Positions 50,877-62,321 of a stretch of DNA of 64,000 nt are shown one piece after another. The translations under genes were made by a program, and so were the position numbers. The DNA is taken from the NCBI GenBank assembly GCA_963580285.1, contig OY757015.1, positions 127,130,188 to 127,194,187 on the forward strand. The letters run 5' to 3'. This DNA is from Lucinisca nassula (taxonomy: Eukaryota > Mollusca > Bivalvia > Lucinida > Lucinidae). Numbering within the stretch: position 1 is the stretch's first letter; each line of letters opens with the position of its first letter. Under the pieces are notes generated by a model that saw only the letters and a list, made by a program, of their open reading frames with translations, ran no database searches and was not told the origin of the DNA.

Positions 50877-52002
50877 CCACTCGCGCAGTTGCATCTTAGT
50901 CACCCGCTCGAAAAACCCGCGACCAAGCTCACAGCCTATAAACACATTCGGTTGTGTAAAGCTTAGCTGTTAATACTCAGGTAAGCGGCAATTGTTAAAT
51001 TTTCAGGTAGTAAAAGCGTTCTCTTTCCCAATTATTGGTCTGAGATAAAGTATCGATCTCGAACTCATTAAACAAGTGCTGCCATGTGACGCGACCGGAA
51101 TACAAACATCTGGTTTTCCGTATCTTACCAAAGCAACTGTCTTAACACAGTACGCGGAAGGATTCAAAGGCGCAGGCCTGTTTCCTGGCCCATGCAAAAT
51201 TCGTTCATTCGATCGGCACCCCAGTCGTTAATCCGCCGTGACGCATACCTGTTGATTTACGCGACAAGGTAAAATCGGAGATCGACCGCAAGTTGCAGAA
51301 ACAATTTATTACACCTGTTTCTTCCCCAACTCAATGCATAAATTCCTTTGTAACTGTTGAAAATAAACTGTCAGGTAAACTCAGAATATGCCTTGACCCC
51401 GAACAATTAATAAGGCCATCCAAAGGCCGCATTACCCCATGAGAAAGCTGGAGGTGCAAAGTACATTTCTAAGCTTGATGCACTCTCAGGATACTGGGGC
51501 ATTAAACACAAAACAAATTCGTCCTGCATCACTATGTTTAATACTCCCTTCGGAAGGTACCGTTTTCTTCGTCTCCTCTTCGGTTTGAAGTGTTGCCAAG
51601 ATCTGTTTCAGAGCAAAATTGACGATTATTTTGAGGGTTTATCGGGCGTCGTGCCAATAGTGAATGACATTCTAGTATATGATCATTGAATGAGCGTTTG
51701 ATGAAGGATAAGGTTTTATGAGTATAAATTAGTTGTAGACGTTCCAGAGGTGGAGTATTTTGGTATGGTAATATTTTGTCTGACAGTAGCATGAAAGCGT
51801 CCCACAGCCAAGTTTCTGCCATTCTTAATATGGACCCGCCACCATGCAGGTCCGAGCTTGAAACCTTTTTAGGCGTGATCACATATATATCATGTTTCTG
51901 TGAAATTTTGGCCGAAATAACGAGCCCACTTCGAAAATTTTTAGAGTGCAACGTTAACTTTTCTTTGGACAAACAATAAGCTGGTGCATTTCAGAAGGTC
52001 AA
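50877..52002 (+). pseudogene. gypsy-2 reverse transcriptase, broken frames
   Basis: DLRDKVKSEIDRKLQKQFIT, NSFVTVENKLSGKLRICLDP, AKYISKLDALSGYWGI-type, FNTPFGRYRFLRLLFGLKCC, VVPIVNDILVY (second Asp of the usual D-D pair intact, the first changed to N), then VSAILNMDPPPCRSELETFL. Frameshifts near 51230, 51410 and 51690 plus stops. Interrupted after SLDKQ by PLE copy M. Confidence 0.75.
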
Positions 52003-52877
52003 AATAGAAATGAATGCAATGATCGGGAATCGATACAATTAACTCCCATCAGAGACAACAAAGGGAAAGAAACACAAACATGAAATAACTAGACCCTAAT
52101 GGAAATACCAATAGCGGAAAGCCAAAAGGACAGTCACTATCCCACAAAATGGCCAATTGGCTATCCAAAACAAAATAAATATAAGCGATACTCACACTCA
52201 AAGACAAACCATAAAAAATAAAATAAACCGCGACAGAAGAAACGCTTTGGAATGGTCAGTGAATCGAATTACACTTGGGCTGTGCGTGAAGGGGTGTCGT
52301 CGGGGGGGGGGGGGGGGGGGGTGGTAAATCGACTTTACGCGACCGCAATCCTCGCCCTTACTGTCGTCGCGATTTAGACAAATAATTTGTTCAGTCCACT
52401 CCCAACGCATCAGTGCAACATCTCCGAGAACACAAAAATCAAACAACCACTGAGACGAAACAATCGGTGAGGACTCGACAGCAAGAAACCACTGAAATGC
52501 TGCAGCAAAAGAAAACCAATAGGCACCGATGGGCCCGACCAGAGACAGAGCATCAGGCGCCAATCAACATTACATAAATTGAATTCTCTCTAATTCTCAG
52601 TAAACCTTTACGCTGGAACCGTCATAGAATCTGAGGCCTGATCCACCGGCGTGCAATTAAAGACGGAAGCAAAGTTGTCAACCGTGATTGGGTTAACTAC
52701 CGTGCATGCAGTCTGTCGTATAAATAAAAGTTGTACCTAATCTTTTTATATAAAATAATGATTTTACGAAATTTGTCGCTGAAGTCATTGTAATTACTGT
52801 ATATATTTTTCTGAATTTATAGTCTAAGTCACCATAAAATACGGGTTCCGATAGACCTTGTTGCAGAAGAGATTTAA

Positions 52878-53107
52878 ATATGTTCTTTAAAAGGGTTATC
52901 CTTTGGAAGCAAGGAATACACCACAGAAGTGAAAATTATGGAGTGTACATGTTTTCTGGTCCAGACTAGCTAGTTTCGACCAATTAGGCCTCATCAGTGA
53001 CCCTCAGATATTTTCAAAATTCCACAATGGAATCAATGATCCCAAAGGACAAGAAAATATAATCTACACTATGATGAAGGACAGGGAGACGTTTTCAGTC
53101 CAACAGT
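52878..53107 (-). mobile_element. Single hammerhead-ribozyme monomer
   Basis: Minus strand. Corresponds to most of one 260-bp unit of the array at 61673-62402; lacks ~40 bp (ACTTCACTACAGCTGGTGTG..). Inserted cleanly in the PLE coding region between TTGGACT and TTAAATCTC. Confidence 0.75.
52958..53003 (-). ncRNA. Hammerhead ribozyme, monomer copy
   Basis: On the minus strand: GGGTCA-CTGATGA-GGCC-TAATT-GGTC-GAAA-CTAGCTAG-TC-TGGACC. All core residues present. Stem II uses one G-U wobble; stem I has one G-A mismatch. Stem III is a 3-bp hairpin with a 2-nt loop. Confidence 0.78.
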
Positions 53108-53154
53108 TAATTTTGAAATTAAATCGAACGTCTATGAAATTTCGAAACGGATTT

Positions 53155-53337
53155 TCGTATACATGTATTATGGTAGCGAAAACCCCCATTTCCAAAGCGC
53201 CAATTCTGGCATATTACGATAAAGAAAGACCCCTTAGTCAGTCTGGTATATTACGATAAAGAAAAGCCCCTTACGATACAGTGCGACGCATCGAAATCTG
53301 GTTTAGGCGCTACCCTCATGCAGGAGGATACGCAAAT
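53155..53337 (+). pseudogene. gypsy-2 RT/RNase H junction
   Basis: KAPILAYYDKERPL, then a ~39-bp duplicated segment (TATTACGATAAAGAAA twice), then the RNase H start CDASKSGLGA-like in another frame. Interrupted by an S4 repeat. Confidence 0.65.
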
Positions 53338-53640
53338 CGGCCCCGACCATCGGGGCATGAAGAAATAGATGGGCTGCATGATGCCTCCACGCAGAGCTTA
53401 AACAGACCCGCATATGAGCACTGGTAAACTGCTTAGAGGATATAAGCCTGCCCAGGCAAAGCGGTGCGAGTCGGACCGTTCATGCTTATAAACCCTATTG
53501 GTTTCAATGAACGGCAGGGCTTGAGATGTCATTTCTTCTCAGTGTCGGGTAAAAGTCCCACAAAAATTGGAAGCGACGTCTCCAAAATGACCTTTACAGT
53601 GTTGACGGGGACGTTAAAACATCAAATCAAACAAACAAAG
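53338..53640 (+). mobile_element. S4 SINE-like repeat in gypsy-2
   Basis: CCCGACCATCGGGGCATG head to CAAATCAAACAAACAAAG tail; full length. Confidence 0.7.
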
Positions 53641-53826
53641 CCAATCGCATATGCGTCGCATACTCTATCACAGTCGGAAATGAATTATGCGCAGATTGAA
53701 AACGAAATGTATGCGAATGCTTGTAAGCAATTTCGTTCATATTTATATGGCCGAAAAACTGTTGTGGAAACAGATCATCTACCAATTGTGTCAATAAAAC
53801 GAAGCCTTTGTATCTGTTCCCAACTA
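53641..53826 (+). pseudogene. gypsy-2 RNase H, first part
   Basis: PIAYASHTLSQSEMNYAQIE, FRSYLYGRKTVVETDHLPIV: RNase H catalytic region. A frameshift near 53790; cut by a 3.3-kb TIR element. Confidence 0.8.
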
Positions 53827-54565
53827 TAGCCAGGGACATTTAACTCAGAAACCCTCTAGAAATACTTTTTAATTAGCCATCGATTCGAAAGGATAAAACT
53901 ACCTCTATATCAAAGAAAAATGTTTACCTGTTTAGATTCAGGGTGTTGTCGCATCTTAAAGTGGGGACAAGTTGTTGAAAATAAGGGGGGTAACTCAGTG
54001 CCCAATAAATAGCAATTATCGCAAAGGTCATAACAACAGTAAACCAATTGTACCTTTAGGATAGAAAAAGAATAAATGTTGTTATAATATGTTGTAGAAA
54101 TGTTGTAAACATATTTTTATTAGTTTGATAAAGAAATAATGGGAACAATGCAACAAAAACATACCTTTTTGATAAAACATACATTTTACTATATAAAATC
54201 CTACTTTTCCCTGAAAAAAGTGTCCTTATTATGATAAAACAGATTTGGAGGACAGAAACTGTATTAATCATTACAGCTTATATAATATAATTCGTCATAA
54301 ATAAATGAAATGTCTGATATAAAGAGATATTCATATCAGTTTGTTTAACAGAACACATAAGGTCGGACAAGAAATTAATATCTACAGATTGAGAACTGCT
54401 AGTAATTCGTAAATGCGTATACTCCTATCCTAGCAAATGTTATGTCTAAAACAGAGGTTTAATTGTTGGACTGCCTTAGTTTGTGTCATATTGTTTCATA
54501 AAACAATGGCACACAAGCCTCCTTACCTCCCCAAGGTAAAAGCCCTTAAGGCGGTAAAAAAAGAA

Positions 54566-55540
54566 GTGAAGGCAATGATCAGGAATCGATACAATTAACC
54601 CACAGCTCCCACCAAAGACATTAAAGGGAAAGAAACACAAACATGAAATAACCAGACCCTAATGGAACCACTAATAGCGGAAATACAAAAGGACAGTCAC
54701 TTTCCCACAAAATGGCCAATTGGATATCCAAAACAAAACATATCAGCAATACACACACTCAAAGACAACCAATAACACCAATAAACCTCGAAACAAGAAC
54801 CGCCTTGGAACGGTCAGTGAAACGAATTCCAATGGTGGGCTTAAAGCGATTTTACGCGGCCGCAATCCTCGCCCTTACTTTTGTCGCGATTTAGACAAAT
54901 AATTTGTTCACTCCGCATGAAGGCCTCCTAACTCACCAGTTCAACATCTCCGTGAACACAAAAATCAAACAACCACAGAGATGAAAGAACGGTGAGGACT
55001 CGACAGCAAGAAACCACTGAAATGCTGGAGAAAAAGTAAAACCAACAGTTAGACTCCGATGGGCCCAACCAGAGACACTGCATCAGGCACCAACCAACAT
55101 TACATAAAATTAGATTCTCCCTAATTCTCTTTAGAAGCCTCCGTGGTGCAGTGGTTAGGCTTCTCGCCTTGTAAACCAGGGATCGCAGGATCGATCCCGG
55201 GCTTCTCCAGACTTTCGGATGAGTCTTTAAACCGAGGTCCCGTCTCCGTATTACCTTAGCTGTTGGTGGGACGTAAAACTAAAACTCACTCACTCACTCT
55301 CCCTAATTCTCAGTAAGACTTTACGCTGGAACCGTCATAGAATCTGAGGCCTGACCCACCGGCGTGCAATTAAACAGGGAAGCAAAGCTTTCACTCGTGA
55401 TTGGGTTAACTACCCTTGTATGCAGTCGGTCATATAACATTTATGTTGTACCTAATCATTTTATATCGAAGAATGATTTTACGAAAGTGGGTGCTTAGTC
55501 ATTTCAATTATATATTTCATTCAGAACGTCTCTAAGTTTT
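54566..55540 (-). mobile_element. PLE 3' end copy N, with SINE inside
   Basis: Antisense PLE 3' UTR and last RT residues (GCCTGACCCACCGGCGTGC..). An S2 SINE (55132-55298) lies in it. Confidence 0.75.
55132..55298 (+). mobile_element. tRNA-derived SINE, family S2
   Basis: GAAGCCTCCGTGGTGCAGTG head, GGATCGATCCCGG box B, tail (ACTC)n. Flanked by a CTCCCTAATTCT-like repeat on both sides (55118 and 55304), the likely target duplication. Confidence 0.82.
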
Positions 55541-56165
55541 TCATTTGTTTGACATTTGATACATCTCGTCCAGTCCATACTTTTTCGCCTCCTTTTATTT
55601 GGCAACAATTTTAACGTACTACCAAATGTGTTGGAAGAGCATACCATTACTAAATTCTTTTAGTTTCACATATGCCGTAAATTACTGACACTTAAAGTCA
55701 GGCTAGTGGTTCTGGGCGGGCTACGACGCGTTATGTTAACAATCAACAATGAGACAGATGCATTATATTGCCTTTTCAGTCAAACATTTGCGTGTTAGGA
55801 AATATTGACCTGAAAATCCTACATTCAATCATGTATTGACTCGTTTGTATAATGAACAATCTTAAAAATAAAAGAAAGAGAGCAATCCGATAGAAGAGAC
55901 AAAAGACAGAAAAAAACACGCCCACAATACAGGTCAGAAATATTTTGTTAACATAGGAGGTGCCTACAAAGTACATTATTTGCATGTATTATAGTCTAGT
56001 ATGACAAGACGACAAACTACATTGGGTATTTACAATATAATGCGTTTCCTAGGCTTGTAGAAACTACCTTGCTTCAGCAGATTACAAAACTTTAATGTTG
56101 GAATATACGCCAACACCGATTCCCACGTGCACACCTATAATTGTTTTTCTTGTTTTTCAGTTTGT
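55541..56165. other. Interior of the 3.3-kb TIR element
   Basis: AT-rich, nothing recognised. Confidence 0.45.
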
Positions 56166-56333
56166 TTAGAAGCCTCCGTGGTGCAGTGGTTACGCTACTC
56201 GCCTTGTAAACCAGGGATCGCAGGATCGATCCCGGGCTTCTCCAGACTTTCGGATGAGTCTTAAAACCTAGGTCCCGTCTCCGTATGACCTTAGCTGTTG
56301 GTGGGACGTAAAACTAAAACTCACTCACTCACT
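56166..56333 (+). mobile_element. tRNA-derived SINE, family S2
   Basis: Very similar to 55132-55298. TTTTCAGTTTGT occurs on both sides (56155 and 56333), a likely target duplication. Confidence 0.82.
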
Positions 56334-57117
56334 TTTCAGTTTGTAGCGTAGTATGAATGACATAGCCTAGATTTAATCGATACGTTCAATTTTTGGGCCG
56401 TCACGGTACTAGATTATATCGAGTCGTAGCGCTGCATCTATGACATTACTAATACACTCTGTTTATTTACCGGGAAGTTTATTCCGTACACCTGTGCCAT
56501 TTAAGTATCAAGCTGCCCACGGCACTGTAACCAGAAATGCTTTTATTCCATTTCTATATGAAGCCTTTAAAAACGCAATAATGAATTATGAAATAATGGG
56601 GGTATGCTTACTAAATTTCATTTTTTAAAAGAATTACTCATGTATTCGCACCATTTTTCTACTGTCAATTACAGATTTATACACCCTTTTTATGACATCA
56701 AAACAAATAATTTAAATCCAATGGTTATGTCCCGTAAGAAAAAACAATGCATATTGTTTTACCATTCTGAGGGTTCATTTTCAGACATTATTTTAAAGAA
56801 CATGGTTTGATATTAAATGCCATAAACTGCAGTGAACATTGGCGAAATGTATTCCAAATTACGGGACATGAACAGATTTTATAGTATTTCCTGAAGTTTT
56901 GAAAAAAAAGCGTTATTATGTTTTTAACATGTTTTTACATAATTCGGGTGTTTAGCAAAAGGGTCCGTTTTGAAGACCTTGTCCCCACTTTCAAATGTGA
57001 CAACACCCAGAATGCCAAAGTTTAGCCTTTGATCTGTCCATTTCAGGTAAGTTTATCCTTTCGAACCGCCGACTAATTAAATTTTCGAAAATGAGTTATA
57101 TGTCCCCGGCTACTAGG
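56334..57117. other. Right interior and TIR of the 3.3-kb element
   Basis: Two short open frames (62 and 68 residues) without family motifs. The last ~150 bp are the TIR. Confidence 0.45.
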
Positions 57118-57414
57118 CCAACTAGAATGCTCCTACAGCTGCAGAAATATAACCTTTACATTACCTTCAAAAATGGGGTAGACCTACACATAGCCGATGC
57201 CCTGTCCGGAAACATGTTGAAAGACACATACCCACAACTTTCCGAAGGCATTGATTTGCCGGTGCATTCAGTACTTACAAACTTACCGATGAGTGATCGA
57301 ACCATTCAGGAGATCAAAAAACATACTGAACTTGACCAACAAATGAACCAGCTAAAGTAAGTGATTTTAAAAGGCTGACCTGTAACCAGATCTGAATGTC
57401 CAAATTGGAAGTGT
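57118..57414 (+). pseudogene. gypsy-2 RNase H end / start of linker
   Basis: TRMLLQLQKYNLYITFKNGV, LHIADALSGN (usual ADALSR), then a hydrophilic linker to QQMNQLK. Interrupted by PLE copy O. Confidence 0.8.
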
Positions 57415-57881
57415 AGGCAATGATCAGGAATTGACACAATTAACCCACAGCTCCGATCAGAAACACCAACAGCGGAAAGCCAAACGGGCAGTCACTTTCC
57501 CACGAAATGGTCAATTGGCTATCCAAAACAAAAATATAAGCGATACACACACTCAAAGACAAACCATAGCAAAAATAAACCGCTACAGCAGAACCGCCTT
57601 GGAACGGTCAGTGAAACGAATTCCACTGGGGGAGGGGGTGGGGTTGCTTAAATCGATTTTACGCGGCGGCAATCCTCGCCCTTACTTCCGTCGCGATTTA
57701 GACAAACAGAAGGTCAAAATAGACAAATCCGCATGAAGGCCTCCTTACTAATCAGTGCAACATCTCCGAGAACACAAAATCAAACAACCACGGAGATGAA
57801 ACAACGGTGTGGACTCGACAGCAATGAAACCACTGAAATGCTGGAGAAAAAGAAAAACAACGGTTAGACTCCAAGTCGGAT
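57415..57881 (-). mobile_element. PLE 3' UTR copy O
   Basis: GAAGTGTAGGCAATGATCAGG to AACAACGGTTAGACTCC, antisense. TCCAA flanks both sides. Confidence 0.75.
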
Positions 57882-58232
57882 AATTGATTACTGGAAATTT
57901 TGCAACGAACTAACCGTCGAAAATGGTCTGGTATTGAAGGGCCATAGATTAGTCATACCACTCGCCCTTAGGCCGAAAATGCTTGAAGTTCTACGTCAAG
58001 GACACTTCGGGTGCGAAAAAACTCTTAATATAGAGCACGAGATGTAAGGTTTTGGCCGAAAATCTCCACATAAATTTAAGAGCTGGTTTTAAACTGTACC
58101 GTATGCCTTGATCGTAGAAGTTCGAACCAAAATTAACCACTCAAACCGCATGATATTCCCGATTTACCATGGCAGATTGTTGCTACGGGCCTTTTTTCAT
58201 GGGACAGCCAGGATTTCATTATTGCAGTTGAT
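57882..58232 (+). pseudogene. gypsy-2 integrase, N-terminal half
   Basis: YWKFCNELTVENGLVLKGHR, VLRQGHFGCEKTL (HHCC domain), then the catalytic core start PWQIVATGLFSWDSQDFIIA up to VDY, over two or three frames. Integrase after RNase H: the usual gypsy order. It stops at VDY; the next part is at 63807. Confidence 0.75.
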
Positions 58233-58554
58233 TATAGACAGATCCATTGTTTTGACACGTGTCTTTGTTTACATTTCATGGGGCATGCGCGAATTACTAC
58301 CCCTTGAAATCTGACATGGATTGCCACGTTATCTGTTGAATTACAAGATAAATGGGTACTTAAATATATTCTAGTACTATGTCATCCATTTTCTGCTTTG
58401 ACTCATTAGTTATACGATTTTTTAAGATCATCCCACTTTGTTATCTCCGTAAGTTTGACAAGTAAATATCATCAAAACACTTTCAATTCTTCTAGAAATA
58501 ATTTATTACAAGCTTAGGCATGTCTTTTTAAATTGTTTAAACGTCAAAATCATC

Positions 58555-58589
<35 letters not shown>

Positions 58590-59700
58590 CGTGTTCAAAG
58601 AAAATAAAATCGTGTTTAAAATGGCGATAAATGGCGATAGACGTTTTTTAAACCACTGGAAGGTCCCGGCAAATAGTATGACTGGGTTTCGACGTAGTTC
58701 TTGGATGTGTTTATAACAGCAGTGAATCTTAGAGGCCGGCGTAGGTAGATTAAAAAAAAAACAAAACATTTTTCTCGTGTAAAAATTCGATGGGACTATA
58801 ATTTAAAGATAAAAATGCCTGTCGAGTCTGAATTTCATTCTTTTGACTCAGCCTGTTTGATAAAATTCACCTTTGAAAAATAGATAGATATAAAACTTTG
58901 TGTGCGTTTCTTTCCGATGAAATACAAAACAAACACGATTCTTAGCAAAAACTGTGTAAATGCGGTAAACTTGAGAAAAAACTGGGTCGTTTCAGTGGTT
59001 TCAGAAAAGACAAATAAATGATATATTTAGCGATAAACCGGACATTTTTCACCATAATAATTAAATCGGAAATTGAATAATCTACAACTGAGTTAAAGTT
59101 CAGGAAAATCTACTTATGACCATTTCTTATACAAAAAAACTGAACTACTTCCGGTCGTTGGACAGGAACAAAAACCGTCCAACATGGCTGTAAACACGGG
59201 AAAATAACGAGACGAAAAGACTAACCCTGTAGCATTTATCCAGCTACTGATTTGTTTACCTCGCCTGGAGTTCATCAGGTTTTCCCAGCAAATCTGAACT
59301 CCCTTACACACACGACGTTTTATTTGTTTTTCCATTTGTGTAAAAAATAGGCTCGAAGAGTCTGCCAGTACATATCTTCCATGGCTATAATAGGTATATT
59401 GCCAACAACAACAAAAACATGTGACGTATACATTTGTACTGACGTCATATACGAAAAACAAATATTACCTTATTTACCATCAAATAATCAAGATCATCTA
59501 ACAATGTAGACTAACAATGTAGACATGTAGACAGAATGGGCACCTTGATCTATTAATCGCCAGTTCACGCGCGGCCTCAGCTTTAAGTAGTTCCATCCAC
59601 ACCGAAACACAAATGACCTTTTCCATCACGTATGCTGGACGATGCACCGTTTTATGCAATTTGCTAATCGTGCATTTGCTTTTTTTAGTTTATGCTCAAT

Positions 59701-59701
59701 C

Positions 59702-59778
<77 letters not shown>
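59701..59778. repeat. (GA)n microsatellite
   Basis: About 39 dinucleotide units; the open frame across it is only a repeat translation. Confidence 0.9.
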
Positions 59779-59783
<5 letters not shown>

Positions 59784-59809
59784 CCAGCCAACAAATCACG
59801 TCGGGACAT

Positions 59810-60112
59810 CACTGTCGGCCCAACGTTGGCCCGCTATAGCATAGCATGTCAGGACATCATTGTCGGCCCGACGTCGGCCCGCTGTTTTGTGCTAGAGGGA
59901 GAGAGAGAATCGTTTGACTGCTCTCTGACGTAAATAAAATGCAATAAAAAGATAAAAATCCAAGCGATCGGCTTTGAAAAATCCGCTCAACCCAGCCGGC
60001 AAAGCGTGCCGGGCCAACGTCGGGCCGACAGCGATACGACGTCTTAACGCTGGGCTAACTTACTTGGTATCGCTGTCGGCTCGACGTTGGCACGCTGTTT
60101 TGTGCTTGCTGG
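59810..60112. repeat. Palindromic GGCCNACG repeat family
   Basis: Several short palindromes of type GGCCCAACGTTGGCC, GGCCCGACGTCGGCC and TGTCGGCTCGACGTTGGC. GCTGTTTTGTGCT follows two of them, so these are at least two copies of one dispersed repeat, inverted or diverged. Class unknown. Confidence 0.5.
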
Positions 60113-60265
60113 GCACTAACCGAAAGAAAGCTTCACTGACCCCCAGATACATGGGTCTCAAAGTATACCCACAAAAGTCGCGCGGTGGAGTATGCTCCTC
60201 CTCTAATTGGTACCTAGCCACCCAATGGAATTGGGCTGCATGGTGCTTTCGTGCAGAGAGAAAGT

Positions 60266-60815
60266 AGAAGTAAAACAAAGATCAGGAATCGATACAATTA
60301 ACTTACTCCACACATAATGGAAACCTAAACAAAAGAAGGCCATAAGGACTATTACTTTCCCACAAAATGGCCATATGGCCATCCAAAATAAAAAGACACA
60401 AGTGATACACACAGTAAGTAACAAACAACAACATAAATAAATCGCCACAGAAGAACCGCCTTGGAACGGTCAGTGGAAATAATTCCACTGGGGGGCTTAA
60501 ATCGATTTAACGTGGCCACAATCCTCGCCCTTACTTCCGTCACGATAAAGACAAATAATTTGTTCAGTCCGCATGAAGGCCTCCTAAGTGCAACATCTCC
60601 GTGAACACAGATAATCAAAGAACCACAGAGGTGAGACAACGGTGAGGACTCGACAGCAAGAAACCACTGAAATGCTGGAGCAAAAGAAAACCAACAGTTA
60701 GACTCCGATGGGCTCGACCAGAGACAGAGCATCAGGCACCAACCGACATTACCTTGAATTAAATCTCTCTAATTTTCAATAAGCCTTTACTGTGGAACCG
60801 TCATAGAATCTGAGT
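60266..60815 (-). mobile_element. PLE 3' UTR copy P
   Basis: AGTAGAAGTAAAACAAAGATC to TGTGGAACCGTCATAGAATC, antisense; closest to copies C and D in its TTACTTTCCCACAAAATGG block. Confidence 0.78.
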
Positions 60816-60950
60816 TTGACTAGAAACCGACCGAAAGTGGATAACTTATTTTCATTCGCAGCAAGTTTTACCCTCCCTTTTAGTTTTTGGTGTGTTCGTG
60901 ATTGGGTAAATTATCAGGCTTTGTCACAAACGGTAGCATATTTGTGCGCT

Positions 60951-60989
60951 ACAGCTTGTTTGTAGAAATTATTTCTACAAACAAGCTGT
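60951..60989. repeat. Perfect hairpin, 19-bp arms
   Basis: ACAGCTTGTTTGTAGAAAT and ATTTCTACAAACAAGCTGT around one T. Confidence 0.85.
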
Positions 60990-61227
60990 AACGCAATGGA
61001 GGACACCCTCCTTTCCACCCCCACAACATGTCCCATCTTTCATGTCCAATGTCAAAATTATTGTACACAGGTAACCTATGAGAGAGATCAAGATGTGACG
61101 ACAGCCGCCTCACCTGGAAAATCACATTTAGAAGATAAATAATGTCATGTCATAATAAAACCCCCGTCTGAGTAAAGGCTGAGAAAAAAGTCCTGAGCGA
61201 GGATTTAGACTGTTTTGTCCTGTATTT

Positions 61228-61460
61228 GTTTTGATTGATTTCAGGTTTAACGTCCCCGTCAAGACAGCATGTATAGGTCATATTAGAGACGTTGCTCCCG
61301 TTTTTGTGGGACTTTTACCCGGCATTGAGATGATATGGGCAAGCTTAGATCCTCTAAGCGGTTTACCAGTACGCGTGTGCTATTGGTTTCAGCTCTGCGT
61401 GGAAGCATCAAGCAGCCTATCTATTTCTTCGAGTCTAACTGGGCGGGAGCAAAACTTTTA
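61228..61460 (-). mobile_element. S4 SINE-like repeat
   Basis: TTGATTTCAGGTTTAACGTC (tail complement) through to AGTCTAACTGGGCGGGAG. Confidence 0.6.
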
Positions 61461-61756
61461 CTGAGCTGTTATAAATCTAAAGTTTCTACAGTGTAAACTG
61501 TTCGCACATGCGTATGCAAACAGTGTAGATCCGGATAAGATACTACATAAATAGTCATCTCATTCATAATGATTGGCATTGTGTTAATGATTTACATTGA
61601 CCAAATGTACCATCACAAAAGACAGACCCATATAATTTTGACACCCTTTAAACGTCACTTTTAAGTACAGTAAAACTGCCCTACATCGTAGTGTAGATTA
61701 TATTTTCTTGTCTTTTGGGATCATTGATTCCATTGTGGAATTTTGAAAATATCCGA

Positions 61757-61800
61757 GGGTCTGATGAGGCCTTATTGGCCGAAACTAGCTAGTCTGGCCA
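61757..61800 (+). ncRNA. Hammerhead ribozyme 1, stem I damaged
   Basis: GGGT-CTGATGA-GGCC-TTATT-GGCC-GAAA-CTAGCTAG-TC-TGGCCA. Core and cleavage triplet GTC intact, but two bases (CA) are missing next to CTGATGA, so stem I cannot pair properly. Probably weak or inactive. Confidence 0.75.
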
Positions 61801-62015
61801 AGAAAACATATACACTCCATATTTTTCAGTTCTGTAGTGTATTCCTTGCTTCCAAAGGATAACCCTTTTATAGAACATACTTAACTTCACTACAGCTGGT
61901 GTGTGGGAATGTGTGGCGGCGGTAAAAGGTCTCCCTGCCCTACATCATAGTGTAGATTATATTTTCTTGTCCTTTGGGATCATGGATTCCATTGTGGAAT
62001 TTTGAACATATCTGA

Positions 62016-62061
62016 GGGTCACTGATGAGGCCTAATTGGCCGAAACTAGCTAGTGTGGCCC
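62016..62061 (+). ncRNA. Hammerhead ribozyme 2, cleavage site mutated
   Basis: GGGTCA-CTGATGA-GGCC-TAATT-GGCC-GAAA-CTAGCTAG-TG-TGGCCC. All stems pair, but the cleavage triplet reads GTG instead of GTH; a G at this position is known to block cleavage. Confidence 0.78.
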
Positions 62062-62275
62062 AGAAAACATATACACTCCATATTTTTCAGTTCTATGGTG
62101 TATTTCTTGGTTCCAAAGGATAACCCTTTTATAGAACATATTTAACTTCACTACAGCTGGTGTGTGGGAATGTGTGGCGGCGGTAAAACGTCCCCTGCCC
62201 TACATCATAGTGTAGATTATATTTTCTTGTCCTTTGGGATCATTGATTCCATTATGGAATTTTGAAAATATCTGA

Positions 62276-62321
62276 GGGTCACTGATGAGGCCTAATTGGC
62301 CGAAACTAGCTAGTCTGGCCC
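62276..62321 (+). ncRNA. Hammerhead ribozyme 3, intact
   Basis: GGGTCA-CTGATGA-GGCC-TAATT-GGCC-GAAA-CTAGCTAG-TC-TGGCCC. Stem I 6 bp (one G-U), stem II 4 bp with 5-nt loop, stem III CTA/TAG with a 2-nt loop, cleavage after GTC (62315). All invariant core bases present. The tiny stem III is typical of the tandem-repeat and Penelope-associated type I hammerheads, which often act best as dimers. Confidence 0.88.

Larger units (their letters stand above)
52003..53150 (-). mobile_element. PLE copy M, split by a hammerhead monomer
   Basis: Antisense 3' UTR (52003-52600) and the last RT residues (52601-52877); RT sequence resumes 53108-53150 (AATTTTGAAATTAAATCG). Between them lies a single hammerhead monomer (52878-53107). 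Confidence 0.75.
53827..57117. mobile_element. 3.3-kb DNA element with ~150-bp TIRs
   Basis: TAGCCAGGGACATTTAACTC at left and the complement of TAGCCGGGGACATATAACTC at right; similarity continues ~150 bp inward (TTCGAAAGGATAAA, GGTGTTGTC..AAAGTGGGGACAAG). 7-bp duplication CCAACTA (53820-53826, 57118-57124). The interior is AT-rich with a PLE 3' end (54566-55540) and two S2 SINEs; one 62-residue frame (56440-56628) has no recognised motif. No transposase recognised. Confidence 0.78.

Noticed and set aside
59160..59220. Promoter with ACTTCCGG motif and short ATG frame
   Set aside because: The frame stops after seven codons and no exon follows; the motif alone is weak.
59114..59461. 115-residue minus frame as a gene
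   Set aside because: No motif, no convincing splice sites, Cys/Phe/Ser-rich random look, inside a block of repeats.
59642..59839. 65-residue Arg-Glu repeat protein
   Set aside because: Translation of the (GA)n microsatellite.
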